Shown: positions 51,480 through 59,622 of the stretch, piece by piece
Position numbering within the stretch: the first letter of the stretch is position 1
Layout: each line of letters starts with the position of its first letter
Made by a program: the position numbers and the translations under genes
The notes under the pieces: model-generated
Seen by the model: only the letters and a program-made list of their open reading frames with translations
What the model was told of the DNA's origin: nothing
Databases searched by the model: none
Assembly (NCBI GenBank): GCA_964480915.1
Contig: CAYZRS010000014.1
Coordinates: 1-64,000 of the forward strand
Direction: 5' to 3'
DNA length: 64,000 bases
Source of the DNA: CAWGCE01 sp964480915
Lineage (GTDB): Bacteria; Planctomycetota; Planctomycetia; Pirellulales; Pirellulaceae

Positions 51480-51821
51480 TTATTCGGTCGATACACTCAC
51501 GAGTAATTTCTCGACGCGGTCTGAGTATTCGACTTTGGTCGAGTAGCTTTTGAATGCTCCGCGCGATGTGTAGACATCGGTCCATTTCTTTTCGCCGGGT
51601 GAAAAGCCGCTGGTCGGTTCGCCGAACAACTCGTGAATCTTGGCTTGGCTAACCGTGTTATCACCATCCTCAGACGGCGTAACCAACATCGTGGAAATGG
51701 CGTCGTAGATCTGCTTTGTCTTGCTGCGAGCCCGCACGTCGACAACTTTGAGCAGGACAAAAACGAGTAGGACCAGGCCGAGAACGATGCGCAGGATATT
51801 CTTCGATGTTGATTTGGACAT
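51480..51821 (-). CDS. Small membrane-anchored protein of unknown function
   Basis: A 113-residue protein with one N-terminal membrane helix (about 9-27; ILRIVLGLVLLVFVLLKVV) after a Lys/Ser-rich start, then a soluble domain of about 80 residues with SQAKIHELFGEPTSGFSPGE and a strand-rich end. No family is recognised. Its ATG lies 24 bases after the stop of the ABC transporter binding-protein gene on the same strand, so it is probably the last gene of that operon. Whether it is part of the transporter is unknown. Confidence 0.7.
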   Translation of the reverse strand: MSKSTSKNILRIVLGLVLLVFVLLKVVDVRARSKTKQIYDAISTMLVTPSEDGDNTVSQAKIHELFGEPTSGFSPGEKKWTDVYTSRGAFKSYSTKVEYSDRVEKLLVSVSTE

Positions 51822-51845
51822 TTCGTCTTCCAGGCGTGGCGGAAT

Positions 51846-52919
51846 CTAAGGGGTGACGGGGGCGGCCGGCGTGTCGCTAAATTGGTTGGTGAAAACGGAC
51901 GAAGGCACAAACGGTATGTCGCTCGGTTTGAGCAATTGCAGCTCCGTCAATTGCCCGTTCAGCGTGTGCCAGCGTTCGGCGGTCATGTTGCCAAAGCGAG
52001 TACGGGCGTGTTCATCCATCGTAAACGAATCGGCGGAGGTTGCCGAACTGGCCAGTGATGCAAAACACAATTGACGCAGACCGGGGATGGCTGACTCTAA
52101 ACTGGCGAGGTCGATTTCCGGATTCAAGCGATGGATTTCTGCGTTGGCTCGGCTCGGATCCGACAAGTAATTTAGCCAACCAGCTTTCGTCGCCTGCACG
52201 AAGCGGCGCACGACCTCGGGTCGATCTTCGATCAGTTTCCGGCCGGTCATCACGATGCCGGCGTACGGGTTGAATCCGAGTTCCGAAACCATCAGAACTT
52301 GCGGGTCGGAACCCCTTTGCCTGGCGACGACCGGTTCGCTGAAGACGTATCCTTGCTGAGCAAACGAATCGTCGACCATGAATTTGGCGATGTTGCCGGC
52401 GTAGCTCACGATCCGCACGTTATCGAGCGGCAGTTTCAACTTGAGAAATTGTGCGAACGCGTTTCCTTCTCCCATCGCCAGGGTGACTCCCTGAAGTTCT
52501 TCCAGCGACTGAATGCCGGACGATTCGTGCACCATGATGCACCGCGGGTTGTCTTGCATGACCGCCAGCACGGCCACGACGTCGGCTCCTTCTTGTCTCG
52601 CCAACAGCAATTGGTCGGCATTGCCCAGGCCAAACTCGACACGCCCCATCGCCAGTTTGGGCAGCACGGCCGCGTCGGGACCACCAATCTTGATTTCGAC
52701 ATCGAGTCCGGCTTGTTCGTATTCGCCGGAGAGCAGCGCTTCGTAGTAACCGGCAAATTGGGCGTCCGGAAGCCAGTTCAACTGCAGACGAATTTTTGGC
52801 GGTCCGTCGGTCGTTTCTGGAGCTGGCGCCTGGCATCCCGTTAGCAACACGAAGAGCCCGATCGCGACTGTCCGCCTTCTTGCACCTTGGCGGTTCCCAT
52901 TCGTTTTCCATTGACACAT
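51846..52919 (-). CDS. ABC transporter substrate-binding lipoprotein (SsuA/THI5-like)
   Basis: A 357-residue binding protein. The lipoprotein signal has the lipobox LLTGC (about residue 29). The mature domain begins IRLQLNWLPDAQFAGYYEAL, typical of the NMT1/THI5-like family that binds pyrimidine (thiamine precursors), riboflavin-type or sulfonate ligands, then GGPDAAVLPKLAMGRVEFGL and LEELQGVTLAMGEGNAFAQF. The 'LNW..DAQF.GYY' form resembles the pyrimidine/riboflavin-type subfamilies more than sulfonate ones, but the ligand is not proved. The permease gene lies 23 bases upstream. No TPP or FMN riboswitch was recognised. Confidence 0.88.
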   Translation of the reverse strand: MCQWKTNGNRQGARRRTVAIGLFVLLTGCQAPAPETTDGPPKIRLQLNWLPDAQFAGYYEALLSGEYEQAGLDVEIKIGGPDAAVLPKLAMGRVEFGLGNADQLLLARQEGADVVAVLAVMQDNPRCIMVHESSGIQSLEELQGVTLAMGEGNAFAQFLKLKLPLDNVRIVSYAGNIAKFMVDDSFAQQGYVFSEPVVARQRGSDPQVLMVSELGFNPYAGIVMTGRKLIEDRPEVVRRFVQATKAGWLNYLSDPSRANAEIHRLNPEIDLASLESAIPGLRQLCFASLASSATSADSFTMDEHARTRFGNMTAERWHTLNGQLTELQLLKPSDIPFVPSSVFTNQFSDTPAAPVTP

Positions 52920-52942
52920 CCGAGTCTACCCCTCATTCGCCG

Positions 52943-53725
52943 CTACGTTTCATCGATTCCCGGTTCGCACCAGTAGAGCAAACCTTTCTGCCCGACGAAA
53001 CTGACGATCGCGAACATGGCCACGCCGAGCAGCGTGCTCGCCCCGATCGCGGCAAAAAGAAATGCCATGTTAAAGCGGTCCTTCGCTACGAAGATCAGAT
53101 AGCCAAGCCCCGGATGATCGACACCGACCCCGGCGAAAAATTCGCCGACGATCGCACCCAACACGGCGGCTCCGCTGGCAATCTTCGCACCGGTGACCAA
53201 ACTCGGCAGCGAATGGGGCAGTTGAAGCTTCAGCAATCGTTGCCAACGGCTGGCTCCGTTGAGACGAAACAACTCCTGGAGGCCGCGTGGAATCGATGTC
53301 ATCCCGGCCGTCGCGTTCGTGATCATCGGAAACAGGCTGATGATCGTGGCGATCACCACGACGGACCAGAATCCTTCGCCGAGCCAAACGACGATCACCG
53401 GTGCGATCGCCACGATGGGAACCGTTTGCAGGCAGATGGCGTATGGAAAAAGGCTGGTGCGCACTAGTCGCGATTGGGAAAACAGCATTCCAATCAGCGT
53501 GCCACCAAGGACGCTAAAGGCAAAACCGGTGACTGCAGCGGAAGCCGTCTGCCAGGTTGCGGAAAGAAGCTGCGGGAAGTTTTCTTGAGCGGCCAAGGCG
53601 ACCCGCGAAGGTGTCGGTAACAGCAGCGCCGGAATTTCCCAGGCCCGTACTGCGAATTCCCAAACGGCCAGCATCCCGGCAAGCACAGCGAGCGGCAATC
53701 CGATCCGAGCGATCCATCCCTTCAT
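52943..53725 (-). CDS. ABC transporter permease (SsuC-like)
   Basis: A 260-residue inner-membrane permease with six predicted helices (about 8-26, 65-85, 98-122, 126-145, 180-200, 218-240). The EAA loop with the family pattern is GMTSIPRGLQELFRLNGASR (about 160-180), which contacts the ATPase. Its ATG overlaps the ATPase stop by four bases. Of the BPD_transp_1 type, used by taurine/sulfonate/nitrate/thiamine-precursor importers. Confidence 0.92.
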   Translation of the reverse strand: MKGWIARIGLPLAVLAGMLAVWEFAVRAWEIPALLLPTPSRVALAAQENFPQLLSATWQTASAAVTGFAFSVLGGTLIGMLFSQSRLVRTSLFPYAICLQTVPIVAIAPVIVVWLGEGFWSVVVIATIISLFPMITNATAGMTSIPRGLQELFRLNGASRWQRLLKLQLPHSLPSLVTGAKIASGAAVLGAIVGEFFAGVGVDHPGLGYLIFVAKDRFNMAFLFAAIGASTLLGVAMFAIVSFVGQKGLLYWCEPGIDET

Positions 53726-54510
53726 CGTGACGTCTCCGTTTGTGCCGAGGCGCGAAGTGCCTGACTGACGGTTCCTACCACGGCCGCGTATTCGGCCGTT
53801 CCGCGCAGCGACACATCGCGAGGGTAGGGCAGGGGCACGGCGATGTCGGCAGCAATCCGGCCCGGCGCGGGGCTCATGACGAGGACTCGTTGACTCAATA
53901 AGACGGCTTCACCCACGTTGTGCGTCACAAAAAGCGTCGTCCAAGCCTGTTGTTGCCAAAGCCGGACAAGCTCTTCATTTAACTGTCCCCGCAGCAGATC
54001 ATCCAAGGCGGCAAATGGCTCGTCGAGCAGCATGATCTTGGGGTCGGTCACCAAAGCACGTGCAATCGAGACTCGCATTTGCATTCCGCCGGAAAGCATC
54101 CGCGGAAGCTTGCTCATATCGGTTGAGGTTAGGCCGACAAGTTGTCGAGCTTGATCGACCGCCTGTTCGATCTTTGACGCCGGTTGCTGCTGTAACTCAA
54201 GCGGCAAGCCGATGTTGGCGGCGGCGGTGCGCCACGGTAGCAACGTTGGTTGTTGAAAGACGAACCCAGCACTCGATGGTTGCTGAGTTGCATCGACCTG
54301 TAAGTTGCCACCTGTTGGAGTTTCTAAACCGGCGACCAATCGCAGCAGCGAAGATTTACCACACCCAGATGGACCAACGATCGAAACGAACTCACCCTGG
54401 CCAACGTTGAGGTCGACTCTTTCCAAAGCCGCGTGTTGCTCATCAAAGACGAGCGAGACATCGATGGCCGTGATGGCGGAACGCGTCGTGTTGGAGTGAG
54501 GGCTGCTCAT
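53722..54510 (-). CDS. ABC transporter ATP-binding protein (SsuB-like)
   Basis: A 262-residue nucleotide-binding subunit. Walker A is GPSGCGKSS, the Q-loop is FVFQQPTLLPWRT, the signature is LSGGMQMRVSIARAL (LSGGM instead of LSGGQ), Walker B is IMLLDEPFAALDD, and the switch His is in VTHNVGEAV. It is the first gene of the importer operon. ATG 54510 is preferred to 54576. The start codon lies in the loop of a hairpin (54501-54521), and the ribosome site is weak. Confidence 0.93.
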   Translation of the reverse strand: MSSPHSNTTRSAITAIDVSLVFDEQHAALERVDLNVGQGEFVSIVGPSGCGKSSLLRLVAGLETPTGGNLQVDATQQPSSAGFVFQQPTLLPWRTAAANIGLPLELQQQPASKIEQAVDQARQLVGLTSTDMSKLPRMLSGGMQMRVSIARALVTDPKIMLLDEPFAALDDLLRGQLNEELVRLWQQQAWTTLFVTHNVGEAVLLSQRVLVMSPAPGRIAADIAVPLPYPRDVSLRGTAEYAAVVGTVSQALRASAQTETSR

Positions 54511-54521
54511 CCAGAGCAGCC
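54501..54521 (-). promoter_or_regulatory. Hairpin enclosing the start codon of the ABC ATPase gene
   Basis: GGCTGCTC (54521-54514 on the minus strand) pairs exactly with GAGCAGCC (54508-54501) around the loop TGGAT. The AUG (54510-54508) starts in the loop and its G is in the stem, so the hairpin could hinder initiation. Confidence 0.4.
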
Positions 54522-54824
54522 TATCGAATTCGTGCCGACGACTGAATGAGGCATCCCGCGCTAAAACTCGCCTCAAACCGTCCGTTCGGAACCTAAAAAC
54601 CTAAACGTCCACGCCGCCGATTTTCGTTGGGGAAGGTGCTACCAGGCGGAAAAACCGGCATATATTGCGCCGTTTTACACTCTTGGAGTCACAATCTGGA
54701 TCGCTTGTGGACGCTGGCATGTCGGGCGGATATTCTGGAACTTTGCGGGGCGATCATGCTTGGCGCTATTCGTCATAGCAAGATCTATCGAACTTCAAAG
54801 CTAAATCACAGGTCGGCGAAAAGT
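54511..54824. other. Divergent intergenic region
   Basis: Between the ABC ATPase gene and the next plus-strand gene. The open frame from 54627 is not convincing as coding before ATG 54825. A TATATT hexamer at 54661-54666 is a possible -10 for the plus-strand gene. No riboswitch motif was found on the minus strand. Confidence 0.4.
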
Positions 54825-55784
54825 ATGTCAGAAGATTTACGACAAGATGGACGTGAACGACGCGAGGAATCGTGGCAAGAATATCGACCAGTCGCGGCCC
54901 GTCCCGACTGGTGGAGTCGACTGATGTCGTTTGGTGCGATGCTTCTTGCGGGCGCCGCACTTCTGCATTCGATGGGTGGACTTTCGGCGTTGTCGAGCGT
55001 GGCAAACAATGCGGCCAAGAATTTGGATAACGGCATGGGGGCAGTCTCAAACGGCGTCGCAGGCGTAACGGATGCCGGTCGCGACATGTTGGCGGGCAGT
55101 CAAGGAAATCCAAGCAATGATGAATCGCTTGGAGATATTGGGCAGCCGTCACCAGTTGGCTCAGACGGGCCCTCCGGTGCCGATGCGACGATGGCAAATG
55201 CGGATCAAGAGTCAACCGTTGCCGAGGACAAGATGGGCGACGTGAACGATCTGTTTGATGAGCCGCTCGATGCGAATCGCGCTGTTGCTGATGATTCCGT
55301 TTCCGATGGAACCGATTCGATCGACGATCCGGTGATTGAGCTGGACATGCTCGATCGCAATCCTGACCTACGAATCGTTCGGACCGTACTTCGTCCAACG
55401 AGTGAAACAGCAACGGCGGTCGTGACGATTCGGAATACGGGTGACGGCGAAGCGGTCGTGACCGATGCGATCTTCATGCCGACAGAAGTTGTTGAACTGC
55501 CATTTGAGGTTTCTCAAGGAAGCGTCGGGACAAGTACGGCCGACCGCTTGGTTGTCGCTTTCAATAAGAACGACAATCAGGCTTCCCAGGCAGGGCGACA
55601 TGCCGATTACGAACGAAAATTACTCGATCCGTTTACGATTCCCGCTGGCGAAACGGTCGAGGTTCGCATTGCCATCACGGACAAAGAGTTCATCGGCTAT
55701 GGATTTGAAGGGGACATGCGACTGATTTTCAATGAAGATGAAAAGTTAGAAGTCAGCGGCGTGACCATCGCGTTCGTCGAATAG
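54825..55784 (+). CDS. Membrane-anchored protein with acidic linker and C-terminal beta domain
   Basis: A 319-residue protein of unknown function. The N-terminus (about 1-38) is charged, followed by one membrane helix (about 40-60; LMSFGAMLLAGAALLHSMGG). A long Asp/Ser/Gly/Ala-rich linker runs to about residue 180. The C-terminal part (about 185-319) is strand-rich (RIVRTVLRPTSETATAVVTI, then VRIAITDKEFIGYGFEGDMR) and resembles a beta-sandwich, possibly Ig-like. No enzyme motif is seen. ATG 54825 is chosen because the 66 codons upstream are of mixed composition. A strong terminator follows. It is monocistronic. Confidence 0.75.
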   Translation: MSEDLRQDGRERREESWQEYRPVAARPDWWSRLMSFGAMLLAGAALLHSMGGLSALSSVANNAAKNLDNGMGAVSNGVAGVTDAGRDMLAGSQGNPSNDESLGDIGQPSPVGSDGPSGADATMANADQESTVAEDKMGDVNDLFDEPLDANRAVADDSVSDGTDSIDDPVIELDMLDRNPDLRIVRTVLRPTSETATAVVTIRNTGDGEAVVTDAIFMPTEVVELPFEVSQGSVGTSTADRLVVAFNKNDNQASQAGRHADYERKLLDPFTIPAGETVEVRIAITDKEFIGYGFEGDMRLIFNEDEKLEVSGVTIAFVE

Positions 55785-55807
55785 AAGCGAGCGGTAAGAC
55801 ATTCTCC

Positions 55808-55837
55808 GCACGGCCCGATCGGGGCCGTGCTTTTTTT
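55808..55837 (+). terminator. Rho-independent terminator
   Basis: GCACGGCCC and GGGCCGTGC form a GC-rich hairpin with a short loop, followed by seven T. It lies 24 bases after the stop at 55784. Confidence 0.92.
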
Positions 55838-55852
55838 GTGCCCCACGTGAAG

Positions 55853-56701
55853 CTAAACCATCACCGTGTTGGCTCGGATAATGACGAAGATGGCGAGGAG
55901 GAAATAGGTGGCCCGCATTTGTCGCTGTCTCGGTTCGCATTGGGCGGCTCCCATGGCACAAAACAGACAGCCAAACCCAACCACGGGCACGAAGAAGTAA
56001 GTCGTGGCAGTGAACGCCATCAGAGCGATATCTTTGATCTTCTTCGAGATCGAAAACTGGGGAAGCAGGAAGCAGGCGGCGACCACGGCCTCGATGGCGA
56101 TCGTCCAGCCGGTCATCGATGTCGACAGCCAACCGAGTAGCGGACTGCAAGCGATTTCTGTCGAGTACGCAGTGCCCGTGTCTAGCTGCTGATACAGCGC
56201 CGCCGCCGTTTGGTCGTTGCCTGCTTGGTCGGCAACAAGCCCCAGCATCGAGGTGATTCCGGAACTGAAACGGGGATCGAACAACAGGTTGTAAAGTGTC
56301 ACCGACCCGTCGACGAAGTCGGGGCTGGTGATCTTCCAAAAGCAACCGAAGGCGAACGTGAGACCAATCAACAACCGAGCGTTTTGTTTCAACGTCGCGT
56401 ACGATTCTCTTCCCATCAGCGACAATCCCATCGCGATGCACCAATAATTGATCAGGTAACAGTGGTCTTCGTGCCGCTCCCAACGCAGAACCAACTGCGG
56501 CCACCAGCTGACAGCCAGGAAGAGCCAGAACCAGGGCGATCGTCGCATGGTTGGAAAGAATGTGACTGCGAATAAAGTGACCCCAGCGAAAACTCGCATG
56601 TCGGCCGAAACGAACAATAGGCAGAACGCTGTGAGCAGCGCGACTAAATCGAACGAGTCCACATCGAGTGTTGTGCCGAGGCGTGGGAAGGCATGTTTCA
56701 T
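55853..56701 (-). CDS. Multi-pass membrane protein, possibly HTTM-like
   Basis: A 282-residue hydrophobic protein with six or seven predicted helices. The segment FGCFWKITSPDFVDGSVTLY resembles the conserved 'K-x-x-P-x-[WF]-x-x-G' region of HTTM/vitamin-K-carboxylase-like membrane proteins, but other hallmarks were not confirmed. The word WERHEDHCYLINYW has His and Cys that could bind a metal or haem. ATG 56701 overlaps the stop of the upstream gene (ATGA), and AAGGGG lies eight bases upstream. It is clearly one transcription unit with that gene. Confidence 0.7.
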   Translation of the reverse strand: MKHAFPRLGTTLDVDSFDLVALLTAFCLLFVSADMRVFAGVTLFAVTFFPTMRRSPWFWLFLAVSWWPQLVLRWERHEDHCYLINYWCIAMGLSLMGRESYATLKQNARLLIGLTFAFGCFWKITSPDFVDGSVTLYNLLFDPRFSSGITSMLGLVADQAGNDQTAAALYQQLDTGTAYSTEIACSPLLGWLSTSMTGWTIAIEAVVAACFLLPQFSISKKIKDIALMAFTATTYFFVPVVGFGCLFCAMGAAQCEPRQRQMRATYFLLAIFVIIRANTVMV

Positions 56702-57189
56702 GGTGTGCCCCTTCGATGCGACGATTGGAGCACAGCGGTGCTGCTAGACGGAGCCTGATGTGTAGAACTGGCTGGCCGTGCGGCTTGCGCGGTCCATTGT
56801 GGCCCCCGCAAAACCGACAACGTTCTTGTGCCCGCTTCAAAGCGAGTTCGCCACATGTCGATGCGAACCGATGTCGTGGAGGGCCATTTTCGAGTTGCCT
56901 CCCCGAGCAGGTTTTGGGCCAGCTTCTGCAGTTGGTGTTGCGTGGGCAAGGCGCGGGCTCTTAACGAAACACTTTCCGGAACAAGTAGCGACTTCTCACC
57001 TTCGTCAGTCACTGCGATGCAGCGGACATGTCGTGTTCCGTGGTATTCGACTGTGGAGAACATTCCAAATCCACAGCCCGTTCCCCAGGCCGAACGCTCG
57101 ATCGTTCGATTTTGGTAGAGGTGATGGCTGGCCACGATGATCAAAACAATCGAAGCGAGGCTGCGGCGAAGGAAACGAGGCGTGTGCAT
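56698..57189 (-). CDS. Membrane-anchored partner protein
   Basis: A 163-residue protein with a basic N-terminus and a single membrane helix (about 10-24; LASIVLIIVASHHLY), then a soluble part with WGTGCGFGMFSTVEYHGTRH and an amphipathic helix TQHQLQKLAQNLLGEATRKW. The tail is Ser/Thr/Ala/Arg-rich. The stop overlaps the start of the multi-pass membrane protein by four bases, so the two are translationally coupled and likely act together. No family is recognised. Confidence 0.65.
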   Translation of the reverse strand: MHTPRFLRRSLASIVLIIVASHHLYQNRTIERSAWGTGCGFGMFSTVEYHGTRHVRCIAVTDEGEKSLLVPESVSLRARALPTQHQLQKLAQNLLGEATRKWPSTTSVRIDMWRTRFEAGTRTLSVLRGPQWTAQAARPASSTHQAPSSSTAVLQSSHRRGTP

Positions 57190-57430
57190 ACGAAAAGGTA
57201 CATCATGCCCGACGATTTGTAGGGAAATCCGTGCGATGTTCGCATGGGTGGCGGCGTTTGATCGCCATCCTGTATCGCTTGATCAGATCGTACCTCGGTC
57301 GCAATTTTTGTTAATGTTGGTGACGAGGCCTCGCCAGGAGCGACTGGCCTCAGGCGTCAGGCGACGACGCTCGATCTGACGTTTATCTCGGGTAAGATGG
57401 GAGCACCCGAATTTCCCGCCGGAGCATCCC

Positions 57431-59143
57431 ATGAATCGTCGCCGCGTGTTGTCCTCACAGATTTGCTGTTTGCTCGTCTGTTTCATTGTCTCGATCGCCG
57501 ATGCGCCGCACGAATGCATGGCTGCCGATCGCATCTACGGCGACCATTTGGTCTACGCTCGCACCGGCGTCACGGGCTTTAACCTGCCCAGCTTCAGCAG
57601 TTTGGCTTCGCCCACGTTAAGCATCAACGATGCGCGTGATCTGACGATTGGCGTGAATGTGGTTGGCGGTTCGCCGAATCCGGGGATTTTCTACGGCCGA
57701 TGGAACGAAGGCAGCGTCACGGGCGGTATCGTTGCCAGTGCAAGTGACACGATCGCGGGCGATCCCCGGCTGAACCAAGCAGGTGATGCGGTTTACACGG
57801 TCGGGTTCGACAGCGACCCATTCGTATTGGACGGCGATCAGCTGGTGTCGAACGCGATCAACTATCCACTCGGTGTGACCGGTTCGAGCAATCTGGCGTT
57901 AACAGACTTGGGCATGCTGGGTGGGCGACTGCGCTTTGGATTCAGTGGCGATGTGCTGGGTGTGTTTGCTCAGCAGAGCAGCGGGTTACCAGGGTTGGCG
58001 TTGTACGCCGCCGATAACGGGATCGATGCGTCGAGTCCCTACTCTTTTCTCTACACGCCGGATACCAGTAGTACCGGCGGGCCCATCGGTGGCCCTGTCG
58101 GCACGCCAAGAATCGCCTCGAAGGTCTCTACCAACGCGGGGTTTGATTTCGAAGAGATTCGGATCTTTGACGCGGACAATACTTCTCGTTTGGTCGCGAC
58201 CGAGACCAAATCAGATCCGCTGTCTCCCTTCAGTGAACTGGTCACCAATAGCGTCTCGATCAGCAACAACGGTCGTTACGTCGCTTTCCAAGCGACCGAC
58301 ACTGACGGTGTGTCGGGCATCTATCGATTCGACGATCACTTGGGGACGACAGACCGCATTGCCAGCGTTGGCACAGGCGGTGTCGGGACCATCGATATCT
58401 TTGGTCCCGATGTGAATGATCATGGCCTCGTCGTCTTTCGTGGAGATGATGCATTTGGCAGCAGCAGCGTCTTTGTGGGAAGAGGAAGCGATCTGACTCG
58501 AGTCGGCGGCGAAGGAGACGAGGTCATGACCGACCTCGGGCTACGGAGGTTGGGACGCCGTGACATGGATTTCAGCCAGAGTGGCGCTCCCAGGATCAAT
58601 TCGCGGGGGGACGTCGGTTTCATTTTTCAGTATTTCGATCCGGCCGATCCTGGTTCAGTCGCGGATGGGAGTCTGGCCATGCTGGCTCCAGCCTTTTTAT
58701 CCGGTGACTTTGGAGATGGCGTGTTTGGTTGTCCCGATATCGATGGGTTGATTGCTGCAATCGTGGACGGCGGAACTGATTTGGCATTCGACCTGAATCT
58801 TGACGGGATCGTCGATTTGGCCGACCGAGATGTCTGGTTGGCTCAAGCTGGTCACGCGAACAGCGCTTCGGGCGAAGCCTTGTTGTTGGGCGATGCCAAT
58901 CTGGACGGAACCGTGGACGGGCTCGACTTCCTCGTCTGGAACGCGAACAAGTTTTCAACGACGGGAGCCTGGTGTGAAGCCGATTTCAACGCCGACGGCA
59001 TCACCGACGGTGCCGACTTTCTGATCTGGAACGCGAATAAATTCATGACCGCGGACAGTCTTGACGCTGTGCCCGAGCCGAGTTCATTCTTGGCATGGGC
59101 ACTGGTTTCCTGTTTTTTCTGGCGGGCAGCATCGAGGCGTTAA
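57431..59143 (+). CDS. Secreted protein with dockerin-like repeats and PEP-CTERM tail
   Basis: A 570-residue exported protein. The signal peptide is about residues 1-31. Residues about 35-420 are beta-rich with repeated words such as SVSISNNGRYVAFQATDTDG and DVNDHGLVVFRGDDAF, resembling the beta-propeller-like repeats of planctomycete secreted proteins; no enzyme motif is visible. From about 425 come dockerin-like calcium loops (DLNLDGIVDLADRD, DANLDGTVDGLDFL, DFNADGITDGADFL), and the end is VPEP, a hydrophobic stretch and Arg-Arg, a PEP-CTERM signal. The sorting region closely matches that of the metalloprotease at 1492. ATG 57431 has GGAG seven bases upstream. Confidence 0.85.
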   Translation: MNRRRVLSSQICCLLVCFIVSIADAPHECMAADRIYGDHLVYARTGVTGFNLPSFSSLASPTLSINDARDLTIGVNVVGGSPNPGIFYGRWNEGSVTGGIVASASDTIAGDPRLNQAGDAVYTVGFDSDPFVLDGDQLVSNAINYPLGVTGSSNLALTDLGMLGGRLRFGFSGDVLGVFAQQSSGLPGLALYAADNGIDASSPYSFLYTPDTSSTGGPIGGPVGTPRIASKVSTNAGFDFEEIRIFDADNTSRLVATETKSDPLSPFSELVTNSVSISNNGRYVAFQATDTDGVSGIYRFDDHLGTTDRIASVGTGGVGTIDIFGPDVNDHGLVVFRGDDAFGSSSVFVGRGSDLTRVGGEGDEVMTDLGLRRLGRRDMDFSQSGAPRINSRGDVGFIFQYFDPADPGSVADGSLAMLAPAFLSGDFGDGVFGCPDIDGLIAAIVDGGTDLAFDLNLDGIVDLADRDVWLAQAGHANSASGEALLLGDANLDGTVDGLDFLVWNANKFSTTGAWCEADFNADGITDGADFLIWNANKFMTADSLDAVPEPSSFLAWALVSCFFWRAASRR

Positions 59144-59182
59144 GTCGAGTTTGCCTCGGCCCCATCGGCCATCGGATTTTCG

Positions 59183-59188
59183 TATACT
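59183..59188 (+). promoter_or_regulatory. Candidate -10 element for tRNA-Arg
   Basis: TATACT lies 51 bases before the tRNA; no good -35 at the proper distance. Low support. Confidence 0.25.
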
Positions 59189-59239
59189 TGGGAAGTCGAA
59201 GTCGCCAACGATCAGCGGTGGTTTCGTCCAACGAACGTA

Positions 59240-59312
<73 letters not shown>

Positions 59313-59622
59313 CTCATGCTATACTCGATCGTGGTCCACGACGGTTCCATCGAATCGTCACCGCCGCAAGGCGCGGCCGTCTGTTGGGGCTCAAACCGAT
59401 ATGAATGCGTCGTCGGTCGTCGTCGGTCGGGCTGGCGTCGGCAACGCCTCATGAATTCCCCAGCGCGGTCGATTGACCGCCCGCGTCTGAGGGTAGGCTC
59501 GGCGATGTGACGGACACGAGACTGGATGGCGGCGGCTCACGATTGGACCGCGGCCAGGGCCTCGCTATAACTGAATCGCTGACCGTAACCAGCAGCATGG
59601 CATCTCCAGAGAGAACACCTTC
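59313..59622. other. Intergenic region, tRNA-Arg to NIF3-family gene
   Basis: No gene is supported. A GTCGTCGGTC word is repeated near 59410-59430, and a CTATAACT at about 59572 could be a -10 for the following gene. Confidence 0.4.

Noticed and set aside
51334..51546. 70-residue plus-strand open frame after rph
   Set aside because: It is produced by translation through the 20-bp-arm inverted repeat and overlaps the end of a better-supported minus-strand gene.
54511..54620. Possible TPP riboswitch before the THI5-like importer
   Set aside because: Neither the CTGAGA-type nor the ACCTGATCTGG-type conserved segments of TPP riboswitches could be found on the minus strand.
55746..56840. 364-residue minus-strand frame over the membrane protein
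   Set aside because: It is very Arg/His/Pro-rich, a typical shadow of the hydrophobic gene in another frame, which itself has a start overlap and ribosome site.
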